DNA of 64,000 bases, from the NCBI RefSeq assembly GCF_008831285.2, contig NC_045139.1, positions 13,374,354 to 13,438,353 of the forward strand, read 5' to 3'. The DNA comes from Nymphaea colorata (lineage: Eukaryota; Streptophyta; Magnoliopsida; Nymphaeales; Nymphaeaceae). The notes under the pieces are model-generated. The model ran no database searches. It saw only the letters and a list, made by a program, of their open reading frames with translations, and was not told where the DNA came from. A program made the position numbers and the translations under genes. The stretch's first letter is position 1, and each line of letters begins with the position of its first letter. Positions 33,155 through 44,831 of this stretch are shown piece after piece.

Positions 33155-36100
33155 CTTGTCAAAACCCATAGCCACAAGTTGCTGGAGTTGATCGCTGTAA
33201 TTACTAAGAGTCTGCAAAGAAGCAGAAGAAATAGGTCAGACACAAAAAAGTTTATTATTTAAGTTGAAAGAGAAGCAACTCAAGTTGCACGCTTCCAGGC
33301 AACTCTTCCAAATAAAACCATGTCACTTGGAACTCGAGAGCATGTGCAAACTTGAGAACCAAATTATGGCTGGGCATTGATGCTAGAGATCTGAATAAAT
33401 GGGAACCTGGTTTGTTGTGCCTATCCTTTCAATGTGAGCTGCTGCACTTTCAACAGATGAATTCCTAAAATGCAAGCATATAAGAAGGACATCAGGTACT
33501 TGCCATCTTAAAGAATTGAAAGTACACTTAACTGAATCCCATGAGTACAAGCACCTGCACAAGCAAGAGACTGCCTTGACAATCAATACCTTGAATCTGA
33601 TATTCGAGCTCCTGTTCTCAGAGGTGGATCTTGATGAACTGATGCACTAGTGTCTAGCAGTCTGGTTTGAAGTCCTGAATCAGAAGAGACTGTGGGAGAA
33701 GGGGAAGAAATGTGAGCTGATCCAAGAACCCTCCCTCTACCTGGAAACCTGTTGCTTTCTTGGGCTGGCTACGTTTCAGAAAAAGAAACAAGAGTAGCTT
33801 ATATCATAACAGAAATCAACATTCTGGAAAGAAGATATGGAGATAAGAAAAAAAAAACAGTATTAGAGCAGACTTGATGCCTCTTCAAGGACAACCAACT
33901 CATTCATCTTTACAGGATGAATAAGGTAACCTTCTTGTCCAAATGGTCAATTGGTTATTTCGATCATTGTACTTAGGGAGCAAAAAATGCAAGTGAAAAA
34001 GTTTACAAAAGTAGCCATTTTGCACATCAGTTAGTTGCAGAAATATGAAATCAATGAATAGGAGAAGAAAAGAGTTTAATAAAAAAAAGACAGTTGTGCA
34101 CAGAACAATCTACGGTTCCCATTAAATTTTAATGTTACCAATTAGATGTAGCTAATATCTCACATAGCAAATTGATGGTAAGATGGTTGTAGTTATATTG
34201 CTTGCTTTGAGGTCACTACTTGGAAGACTACTACTACTATTTTGCTGTTCACCAAAATTAATTCCTTTGGTCAAGTAATTTACACCAAATGATGACATTT
34301 TAGACCTAGAGATCTCAACACTTTCCATCACAAAATTTCAGAAATGACAAATGTACCTTATGCGTGCAAGATGTTGCACAATGTGAAAAGAACCAACCTT
34401 CAATAGAAGAGCAATAAATTGAACTAAACTCATTTAGGCATGCTATCTACAGACGTTTTATTGAAATACTACTGAATTGAATCTGTACTTCATATGCAGC
34501 AATAATCGATGATAATTTATTGATTTAAATTGTGTAATGATTTTGAAGAAATGCTGTTCAGTTGGGAGCAGATATACCTCAGAAACTGATGACAATCTCT
34601 GTGGCATCCACGAGGAGAGATTTCTCCACATATTTCCAGAAAGAGGAGAATTACTGCAGGGAGCAAGTCAATTATAAATTTCACATTGGAAAAATTGCAA
34701 ACACAAGTTATTGTTACCTCAAAGGCACGCTTGTATATGTAGGGAGTTGTGCAGCAGTTGGACTACCTCCACCACCCACAATAAATCCAGGCCTTCTAAC
34801 ACAAGATGACTGCATAGGGGTTTAGAACTCAAATATTAAAATTAGTGGCGTTGATGCTGAAACATTGTTTTTCACAGCTTGTTCCATGAACAAATGCATT
34901 CACAGGGTAAAGGGCATCATACAAGCCATCCTGCTTGTCTCCACAAAGACATCTTTAGTGAAAACTCAGATGCTTCTGTGTGATGAATGTAGGTACATGC
35001 TTAGATTTAATTCACAACTTACAAGCACAGAGGAACCCTCAATCCTTGAATAGAAGGATGATCCAGGCAGGAGAAAGTTAAGCATTCCATAAGTATCTGT
35101 TGAATAAGCAGACATTGGTATAAGTACTTCCCAAGGGTGAAGATGTGGCTGAAGAGAATAACAGAGGAAGAATAATTTAAAGGAGCTGACATGCAAACCC
35201 AGATAAAATTCCACATAAGTGCCCCAGTAGCGAAACATTTGTCATCAGAAGCTGGAAGACAACCAGCAAAATCCATGCATACCTAAGAGTCAAATTGTGC
35301 AATTTATTCAGAGGGAACAATAACTTGAAAACTGTGATAATGTGTGTGTACATGCTTGAGTATCTATTTTTTGTATCTTCCTAAGTCTTCCTTTCTACAC
35401 ACAGGGATAAACAGTTTTATACCATTTTGCAGGCACGTTGAAAAGTCCAAACACACTGCAGGATAACATCCAACATGAATTAGTAGATATGAAGTACAGG
35501 TGATATATAGCAGTCCAAGTTTTATTAAAAAAATAGAAAACAATGAGTAATCAAGGATCTTTACAAAAATAAGCAATCTCAGGGAAGAAACACAGTTTTT
35601 GATTGCCAAATACCTTCTTGATTGAATTCCGCTTAAACTTGTTTCTATGACAATCATAGAAAATATGACACCTGAGAATCCAATTGCACACTCGTCCATC
35701 AGATAATGGTAAGGGTGTATAGGGTTATTGGCTACCACTGATGCAATAAGAAGGTGGAAAATGGCATTTGTTGTGGCCAACAAAAAGATCACATATAATA
35801 CACGAACAGATCCCATGATTCTTTCTAACCCACTGCCAAGAGGTACCAGAGCCAGCATGTTAAACATGACATGCAACAAAGATCCATGAAAAAGAATCGA
35901 TGTATAGATCCTGTAAACTGCAATAATGATGAGAAATTATCTATCATCAACTGGTTGAAAAGATTGTTATACTTTCAAACAAGGACCCAAACTTTAGATA
36001 CAGTAAAGACATAAAAAACTAGCAAACAAACTTGTAATCCTTACGAAATTTGGGTTGAACAAATTGGATAAGTCGATGCCAAATATATTGCTCTTATACG

Positions 36101-37216
36101 AACAATCCTACTTGCTATGTCATGCTTCTTGGCCAAATAATTAATTGTTTCAGCAAAATATGAATTGAATTGGCCATCTGATGAAGAAAGAAAGAAAAAC
36201 AAATGTATCAACCAAATAGAAATCTAGAAAGTGACAACATCAGAATGTGCATGCTAATGAGTCAAGAGAACACGAACTATATAGTAAATGGCTCCAAACA
36301 CGAAATTCAGCACCATTCGATAAGTGGAAACAACAGTCAGCACCTTATAACCTATGACACAGACGAGCCAAGAGAAAACACTGCCAGAAAATCACATAAG
36401 CCAGTGAACAGCCATACAATTTGCATCTTAGATACAAAATTCACACGGATTGTAATGATTTCACAAATAAAGCACCAGAGTACAGTGGACAACATCTAGC
36501 TCAAGATTTGACAGCAACACTACATTTGGTACAAAAGTTCTTCTGAGTTTAGGTGGAGCAACTTAATAACATTAGAGTAAAACTTAAACCTTATAATTAT
36601 CCTATCCGTACCTTGGAATCGTGAAATAACCATACTGGGCCAGAAGCATATCTCAGCAAAGGAGTCATACCCTGCCAACAGGCACAGCAAGTATATAAAG
36701 CCACACACAACGACCACCCCTGAAGTAATGAACGGAATGCCTCCCCACCACTGATTCAACCGAGTCGATAGCCCTGCCTACCACACACACAAAAAATTTG
36801 CCAAACAGTTGAGAGATTTCAAACGAGATATTCAATTAGGACGCATCACGTCACATCCGATCGTAGCAGAAAGTATACAAAATAAATAAAGAGAAAACTG
36901 TGAAGTAACTCCAAGGACTCCGGGAAATGCGGTCCATAGAACACGGAGATTGGGGGGTAGGGAGGGACTCTTTGATTCGTAGAAAGGACAAAATCACGAA
37001 GACATAGATCCAATTCATGAACTAACTACTGCAGATCCCTAACTTTTTTCAACTAACCCTAAACTTCAGCCGGAGCATGAGAGGTAGACGGTCTGAAGGG
37101 TCCAAGATTGAATAACAAACGAAGATCAGAACATAGAAAAAGAGAGGAACAGCGACAGGGAGATTTGATCGCAAAGGGTTTTGCTTGGCTACCTCGGAGA
37201 CGATGTTGGGCCTCAT
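33155..37216 (-). CDS. RBL15: Rhomboid-like protein with C-terminal UBA domain (RBL15 type), last exon unplaced
   Basis: Eleven minus-strand exons are placed: 37216-37193, 36777-36612, 35917-35614, 35455-35423, 35282-35191, 35096-35023, 34809-34718, 34653-34578, 33768-33590, 33464-33407 and 33211-33155, giving 385 residues in one frame. The start MRPNIVSE and the segments QWWGGIPFITSGVVVVCGF, SLLHVMFNMLALVPLG and NVSLLGHLCGILSG match AtRBL15. The rhomboid Ser (S145 in GFSG) and His (H196 in GHLCG) are both kept, so it could be an active intramembrane protease. A Ser-rich linker leads to the first UBA helix, QLVAMGFDK, where the last placed exon stops at a good donor. AtRBL15 has about 20 further residues completing the UBA fold; I could not find that exon convincingly. 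Homologues sit in endomembranes and bind ubiquitin. Confidence 0.88.
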
Positions 37217-38363
37217 TTCGGCGCCTGCTTGCACTTCCCGCTTCAGAGACTCCCCGCCCTTTCTCGAATAAATCCTCGGCTACCGATCGGATCGTCCGAG
37301 ATCCAAATGACAAAATTGTCCCCGTTTAATTTCTTTTAGCCATGGATATGCATCGTGAGTGCGTGTCATAGAAGCAATTGTAGGGCTAAAGGAATTGCCC
37401 CTTCCAGAATTCGTTTAGTCCATGTAACTGACTCTTTTACAGTTCAGTTGCAAGCTCGATCGAATTCGAATCTATGGAAACGTAAATATCGGCGATATTG
37501 TGAGACATCGATATTTTTTATATTACTTAAATGTAGCGTTAAATCAGTTAATTTCGTTCTGAAATGGCGGCATTTTTGAAAATGGTGGTGTTGTAGTCAT
37601 ATAGTCTTCGTCATTTTTTTTTTGAGTCTGCAATGAAGGTGCCTTAGGCAATGATCCCACACGCAGAGGAGCATATCGCAGATTATCAATAATGATCCCA
37701 AACTCTCTCCAATAAGTAAAAGAAAAAAGTCGTCAGCCTGCTGGAAACTGGCTTCTCAGGTTGATTCTCACATTGGTGCAGTAGATCCTTTGGGAGCTTT
37801 GTCTTTTGATAAACTTTATGCTAAAATTATGGGTCACGCTTATTATTGTCTAATGCTAACAAACATACAGAAATTTTGAAATGGAAAACTTTGTTTTTTA
37901 CCATTAAAAAAACTTAAAGGAAAAGTTCTATTCACTTGGGGAAAGCTTTTGTTTGAACTTTTTAGTATCTCAATCAACCAGCTTCCAAGTAGTCGGTGTT
38001 TTAAAAGAAGAAAACAGATCGCCTGGTAACTACGGTGTTACCGAGTACCAATTAGATGTCAACTGTGGACATGAGGGAAGGGGGAAGTTTTTTGTGCAAC
38101 CAAAAGAGAGTTATGCACAGCCACTGATGGATCAGATCAACTCTCGAGAACCACCCACCTGCTCAAGGCTTCGAAATTACTGAGACCAGTGATTATTTCT
38201 TCACTTTCTCCATGATTAGTGTGAAAAAAAACCAACAGCAGTTGCCTCTGAGTCACCGTCCTGTTCTCCTAGGACGCAAAAAGGAGGGTCCCGGCTCCCA
38301 TCAGGCGAAATTAACCATCCCTTCATTGCTTTCAACTAGTGTGGATAAGACACCAAATACTAC
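37217..38363. other. Divergent intergenic region between RBL15 and the CRR42-like gene
   Basis: The region holds the upstream sequences of both genes. Its short open frames are unsupported and no repeat was recognised. Confidence 0.5.
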
Positions 38364-38370
38364 TATATAG
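38364..38370 (+). promoter_or_regulatory. TATA box of the CRR42-like gene
   Basis: TATATAG stands 80 bases upstream of the ATG at 38444, a normal distance for a short plant leader. Confidence 0.55.
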
Positions 38371-38443
38371 AGCAGTGAGGAGGCGCAATGCCAAGTAGTT
38401 GGCACCACACGGTCTGGCCGGCCTTCAATATCCATATCTTTTC

Positions 38444-39109
38444 ATGGCCACTCCTCTTCCTTCATTAACCATCCCTTCTTCCTCTTCCTCGACTCTCCGT
38501 TCCTCTTCCTTGCTGCGGAGCGGCCATTGGGTACCTCGAAATCGAACATCCTCACTAATTCTGAGATGCGATTCTACAATTCCCGGATCGACGAGTGACG
38601 AATCGGCAAAGGAGCGCGCCGTTCTGCAAAATTCAAAAGCTTCGTTGGGCATTGGATCCCCAATTGTTGTCATTGAGGCTCCACCTGCACTGAAAACAGC
38701 AGATTCGATGCCTTCACTCAAAATGAACACTGGACAAATTAAGCCTGGCGACGTTGGGAGGTAAGCTTCTTTTCCAGTCTCACGTCGCCAAGAAACTTTG
38801 TGTTCTTTGTCGGAGTCGGTCGGTTGTCTAACGTGTATTTGCGATTTCTAGTCCCGAAATCCATTTAGGAATTGGTGTTGGAAGGATAAATTAATATGTT
38901 GATGATTCTCTTTATTCTTTTGTTCACAGTCCAAGGAACAAGTTTAATGTCACTTCTCACCAAAATATCATGCTGCTTATGAATGTTGTATATTGATGTT
39001 AAACAGAATAGTTGCAAGGAAACCTAAAGACGTATGGGCAGTCAGACTAGCTGCAGGCACTTACTTGTTGGACGCTAAGTACTTCACCCCGCTGGACCTC
39101 GAAGAATGA
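38444..39109 (+). CDS. CRR42: CRR42-like chloroplast protein (DUF3148), NDH complex assembly
   Basis: Two exons (38444-38760 and 39007-39109) give 139 aa. The ATG in ATGGCCACT opens a Ser- and Arg-rich, acid-poor N-terminus of about 45 residues, typical of a plastid transit peptide; the frame upstream has only a non-ATG start. The conserved domain covers residues 69-139: GSPIVVIEAPPALKTA, GQIKPGDVGRIVARKPKDVW, AVRLAAGTYLLDAKYF. This matches the DUF3148 family of cyanobacteria and plants, including Arabidopsis CHLORORESPIRATORY REDUCTION 42, a stromal factor for assembling subcomplex A of the photosynthetic NADH dehydrogenase-like complex. The intron falls inside the conserved GDVGR|IVARKP. 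The family match is strong; the exact orthology to CRR42 rests on memory of the Arabidopsis protein. Confidence 0.85.
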
Positions 39110-40770
39110 ATGTCCATGATGGTTGTGTAGGTGGAGAAACATATCCCGAGAAGAAGGTTAATGAAGCGAGGGATAGAGCCATCGCAAACCTGTCATCGAA
39201 GAACTCTTTTTGTTGAGTTGCCCTGCAGCCATTGCTCGACTTGCTCTGCTGTTACTTCGTATGCTGGAAGCTAGTCTCGTGGCGAGGATCAAATGCAATA
39301 GCAGTCCTTTTTGTCCACAAGGCTCCAGAATTTGTGCACTCGATTAGCATGAGTGATGATACATTTACGTTGCCAATGCTCTGATGAGGATACAAGATGT
39401 GTTTCCCTCTTTGATCACTATTAATATTTTAAAAAGGGTTTCTTGGAATACCTTTCACCGTCGCAATTTTCATGAGGGAGAGCGAACGTGGTTATAGGGG
39501 GACCCTGTAGTATTATGTTCCTAATTAATCACTTGCTTGATATATTACCTAAGAAGTGAAATGCACACCTCATGACATTAATGATGAGACTAACGGCCTC
39601 AATCGTGAAGCATGGCACCTCAAACAAACAGCATGAATGTCCTATGTTGTATAACGTGCCCGCCCTTGGGCAAACTCTTGGTACATATACTTTTCACATG
39701 AATGAAAATAAAACTTAAACCAGAACTTTCCCCAAAGCAACGATAAAACCTGAAAGAAGTAAGATGGTATTTTTAACAATCAAAATTGGTAAATACTTCG
39801 AGCAAAATGTGACTGTTTCGGTCTTCTCAAAGGGTAACATACGTGAAAATTGAAGCATAACTACCCCACTTCGGACTAATCACGTAACAACTGGTTCACC
39901 CCCTTCGAGTCTAAAACCTTAGTCATTCTTTATAATGAGGATGGATGCCCCCTTGTTATCCTGTCACTCTTTGTTCAAGAACTATATGAAATTGTTCTTT
40001 TTCTTGCATCCTTTAGTTGCTGCAGATCTGAGATTCACGGTGGTTTGAGATCCTTAATATCTCAAATTCATGGATTTAAGGTTAGACCTTCTTTCATCTC
40101 ACTTTTAATATATATGGTTTTTAACATGTAGCATGTTCCTGTTAAACTAATGATCTCTTAAAGCACACTTTATTTAAGATCCTAGACTATCAAACGCAAC
40201 AGACAGTGAAGTGATTGTTATATTTAATTTCTTTGCTTTCACATGGGATGAGGGTAGACGGTTTAGGCACGCCAGGCAGGCGTCTAAATGTACCAACTCT
40301 AACGGTGGACAGTTATTTTCTAAATTACTGACAGACTGAGACTGGACTGGGTAAGAATATTTGGAGAAAACCATCCACTCGGAAAATTGTGTAGCAAGTT
40401 GTTGAAAGGTGCGACCTAAAATTTCGATCCTAACTCTCACATTTCGACTTCTCAATTGGTAAAAAAATCAATAAAACATGCAAGTTTTTCTTTGCAAAAT
40501 CTTCGTAAATTGATCAAAGCAAAAAAGCAGAAAGTTCTTCCCACCCCCCTTTCAGAGGGTAATAAAAAGGGCAAGCCAACAAACCTGAAGGGGACTGCAA
40601 GTATGGGCTAAGACGGTAGGTGGCAGGTGCCGGCCATCTCCTTCCAATGGTCTGTCTAGTATGAAAAAGAATAAAAGCCTTTCACTATGGATCTTCCATT
40701 AAGCGAGGGAAGATGATGAAGAAAACAGTCGCTTCCTTCTTTAGGATTCACTTGGAAGGAAGCTAGAAGG
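39110..40770. other. Intergenic spacer between the CRR42-like and GT47 genes
   Basis: The left 150-300 bases are probably the CRR42-like 3' UTR. The rest shows no gene or recognisable repeat. A TATA-like ATAAAAG about 100 bases before the GT47 ATG is a weak promoter candidate. Confidence 0.45.
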
Positions 40771-43700
40771 ATGCCCGAATCTTTGAGAAGCTTTTATTCG
40801 TTACCCGCGAGCTTGGCTCTGCTATCTTCTGCCTTCATTCTCTGCTACATCTTACTCACATCTGATTTCCACCACCGCCATCTTCCCGACAATTCTCTAA
40901 TTCTCGAAAAAACAGCTGAGTATTTGAGAGTTAACCACCGTGAGAGCCCATTGCCTCTTGGAAGCCCTCTGAATGCGACGAAGCAGACAGTGCTCGCCCC
41001 TTCTGTGCCATTGCTGGGCTTTGACGGCAGCAATAAGCAACCAGTGGCCGCGATGGAATGGATTGTTAAGCACAAACTTCAGAAAAGCACAAAAGGTTGG
41101 TTGTTTCTCAGTTTTCCTACGGGGATACCTATCCGCAGTTGCTGCGTATGTGCTTCTCACTATTCGCTTGGAGCTCGTCTGGGTTCCGTTACGTGCTCTG
41201 AATGCATTTGGACAACAGAGCCTATTGAGTGTAGCATCATAGGAGATTAGCGTTATTCAGAACATGGCAGCCTCTGTCCTGCATCTCTTTTTGTGTTAGG
41301 TTTCACAGACGCCTTCTTTCCCTCTCTTTCCGTAATTATTATGCTTTGGGATCTTATTTTCGAGTCCGTTGTTAAAAAACTGTATTATAAATTGCAGGAA
41401 ATGACATAGGTAACAATGTCTTCCACAACAAAAAGTTATTTCTGGAAGATTATATGGAAATGAAAGAAAGATTTAGAATTTACGTTTATCCCCATAAGGA
41501 GGATGATCCCTTCGCCAATGTACTTTTGCCCGTGAAGTTCGAACCCTATGGAAATTATGCCAGTGAAAGCTATTTTAAGAAGCTTCTGACGCGGAGCCAT
41601 TTTATAACAAAGGATCCTGCTGAGGCAGACCTTTTCTTCTTACCATTTTCGATTGCAAGGTTGAGGCATGATCCTAGAGTAGATGTCCAGGGAATTCCAG
41701 ATTTTGTCAGGAGTTACATCTCCTACATCAGACGGTCATATCCTTACTGGAACAGAACTGATGGTACTGACCACTTTTATGTGGCTTGTCATTCTACTGG
41801 AAGATCGGCTATGGAGAAAGCAGGTGAAGTGAAATTCAATGTAATTCAGGTTGTATGTTCTTCAAGCTACTACCTAACTGGATATTTACCCCACAAAGAT
41901 GTGTCCCTGCCACAAATTTGGCCAAGACATGGAAATCTTCCTCAGACCACTTCATTGCAGAGGTAAAATATGCACTTGCTTTGGAGCATCTAATGATGGA
42001 AGAGACAGTTTCTTCTTTTGGTTGATTGTTTTAATTTTGTTTAGAATTGTAAAATTGCTTTCAAGGTACATCTAGCAATCCGAAATACAATATTATTTTT
42101 TCCCCACTGGTCAACGATCTCATTCAGCATCTTGCTAAACGAGTTCGTCTTTGCATGTTTTCAGTATTTTAATTTTCTTTCAGAATGATTTCGGAGTAAT
42201 AATTTATTCTTGATCAATGACGGCTAAGGTTCTTATATAATTTTTAGATGCATGCTATTCTTCTTCAGAAACAGAGATGCATGTTAATCATTTCTATCAA
42301 TATCGTGTTCAAAATCCTTGTTGATTGTTGAGTTTTGCCTTATTCACGGCTTGGTCTACTTCTGCATCAATGACTTCATTGATTCTCATCCATGTACCAC
42401 TTCAAGGTCTATATGCCACTATCACGTATCTAAATTACAATGAAAAATATATTACTATGGCAGAAGAAAGAGTGCTTGATCAAATTTATTGTTACGTTCT
42501 TCAATGCAAGTAGATCGTCTTCAACTATAAGCAATATGAAAATTCATATGAATTAAGTAGGTAAGCCGGTGGAGGTCAGCATTTCTTCTGACATCCACCT
42601 TGAGCTAGAAAGGAGAACTTTAGGAGATGGTCAGTGAGTATATAACTTCATCGTTTGAAAGGATTCTCCTTACTGGAGCAAATACATATTAACAAGGGGA
42701 GTAATCTCATTGATAGATTCAAGCCTCAACGCCCAACTTTTGGCCATAAACTTGGTTCTTACTAGAATGAATTGGTTGTTTCCATATGGTTCTTAGTATC
42801 TCCATATCTGTTGTCCACAAAAATTTCCTTCAAATTTCAATTCAGTATTTAGATTGTGAGATTAATGGTATTTATTATATCTACCTGAGGTGCATGAGGA
42901 TCCTTTTCTCCTTTTTTAAAGAAAATGATGTTTGTTTCCTGCCTTCCATACTTCTGTATGTGTATTTTAAGAAGCTTGTGCAGATAAATGGAAGGTCAGA
43001 TCTTTATGGATTGTATATTAGCAATCAATACTGAAATGAACAGCCTTTTTTTCAATGTTTTTTTCCTTTTTTCTTGGCATCCAGTTTTTCAGAAACAAGA
43101 TGAAATAGTTTTTGACTTTGTATTACTGATGTTTAGATCCGATGTATGTCGACCTCTACTTCTTTGAGGTAGCTTGTGTTGTAACACGTTCATTATTTTC
43201 TATCAGTAGTTTTATTTACACCATTTATGTATTTATGATTCTGATTGTAGCTTCATCATGGTGAATCTTGGCTTTCGAGTTCAAATGCTCATTCCCAGTA
43301 TTTCTTTTGCCTTTAATTGTCATGTGACCTTTTCTATGATTGCCAATGCTTGAGCAGGGGTTGGTATGTAAAAAGTGAATTGAGTTGGTAGTTGTGCTTC
43401 TCCTTCCTTCTTTTCTCAAAATTGCACATGAAGTTAAATAATTCATCTTATTACTGGAACAATGCTGAGGATTATCATGTGGATTTGAACATCTTGATAA
43501 AACCATTGTAGTAATAGAGGCCTGCATGCTCGTCTAAATGTATAAATATATTATACAGAAGATTTTGTTATCAAGCTACATATTCAGTTCATGGAAACCT
43601 CCACCTGTGAGGATGGAATTGTACACTGGCTTTCTGTTATCAGCATCTCATAGGCCTTAATTTGGGAAAATTTCAACGCCTATATGCGTATGGTAAAATT

Positions 43701-44831
43701 CTAGATATTGATAGATGTCACCTTGTAATTCTTCTTTATCTCACCCTTCATGTTGAACCTGCAATTCATAGGCCTTAATTTGGGAAAATTTCAACGCCTA
43801 TATGCGTATGGTAAAATGCAAAGTGAAGCTCTTCTTCAAGAAATATAGTAACAAGATAGCCGCCAAGTCTGCAATCTTGTAATTGTTGTATCTTAATGCA
43901 AGTCTACGAAGGGAAATCATGCAAATTGCTTGGAAATCTGTAGAAATGAGCACCCTTGAGGTATGCAATTGAAGGATGAGATCTTCGTGAATGTACAAAA
44001 GTTGTTGATAAACAAGTACTGTGAGGACTGAAGAGACCTTGTCTGAAACAGTATAAGCTGTTAAAAGAAGGTAACATGAGGGAATATGGGATTTTTTTTG
44101 TTTCATAAACTTTCACATCAGTTGTGTGCGTTATTTCTAGCCTCTAGGTGCGGTGAACCCTTTGACCTTCACTTGGCTCAATGTTCTACGTCATTGCACC
44201 TGATTGGGCAACTATGGAGGCCACAGACTCGTGCTTATTCACATACACATTGATTGCTTTTGAAATGCTTTTGCTTTTCCTTTGGTGAATATCTCAGAGT
44301 GATCATGTCATGTAGAAGCACCAAGTTTTCTGCTTTTAATTGATATTCAGAAAAAGACTGGCTTTCTTTGCTGGTGCGATCAATTCTCCAGTTCGTCAAA
44401 AGCTTATCCAGGAATGGGGAAATGACACTGAAGTAGCAGTCCACTCTGGTCGAATCAGTTCATCTTACGCAGACGCATTGCTGCAGAGCAAATTCTGCTT
44501 GCACGTCAAGGGGTTTGAAGTAAACACTGCAAGAATTGCGGATGCAATCTTTCATGGGTGTGTGCCTTTGCTCATTTCTAATCACTATGATCTTCCATTT
44601 GCTGACATTCTCGAGTGGAGAAGCTTCTCTATGATTGTCACGACATTAGACATCCCATTGTTGAAAGAAGTTCTGCACGAAGTAAGTCCTGATGAGTACG
44701 AGAGGTTGCAGAGGAATGTATGTAGAGTTCGAAAGCATTTTCAATGGCATGCGGAACCTGTTGATTATGACGCTTTTTACATGGTCATGTATGAATTATG
44801 GCTACGAAGAAGTGTCACTAGAGTTGTTTGA
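40771..44831 (+). CDS. Exostosin-like glycosyltransferase, family GT47
   Basis: Three exons (40771-41095, 41398-41962, 44351-44831) give 456 aa, a usual length for the plant group of 'probable glycosyltransferase' exostosin proteins. The N-terminus is a type II anchor (SLALLSSAFILCYILL, about residues 13-28), so the enzyme should sit in the Golgi with its catalytic part in the lumen. A stem region follows, then the exostosin domain from about residue 134: YMEMKERFRIYVYPHKEDDP, HFITKDPAEADLFFLPFS, KRLAFFAGAINSPVRQKLIQ, SKFCLHVKGFEVNTARIADA and ILEWRSFSMIV. Family members build cell-wall polysaccharides; the sugar donor and acceptor cannot be inferred. The second intron is 2388 bases and carries a 52-bp duplicated block. 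All junctions keep frame. Confidence 0.93.
43648..43817 (+). repeat. Exact 52-bp direct repeat inside GT47 intron 2
   Basis: The block 43648-43699 recurs without a change at 43766-43817, offset by 118 bases. It begins TCATAGGCCTTAATTTGG and ends CGTATGGTAAAAT. The sequence between the copies is unrelated. Confidence 0.95.

Noticed and set aside
35364-35613. Open-frame extension of RBL15 exon 3
   Set aside because: The conserved protein continues at 35455 after splicing at 35614; the extension is intron.
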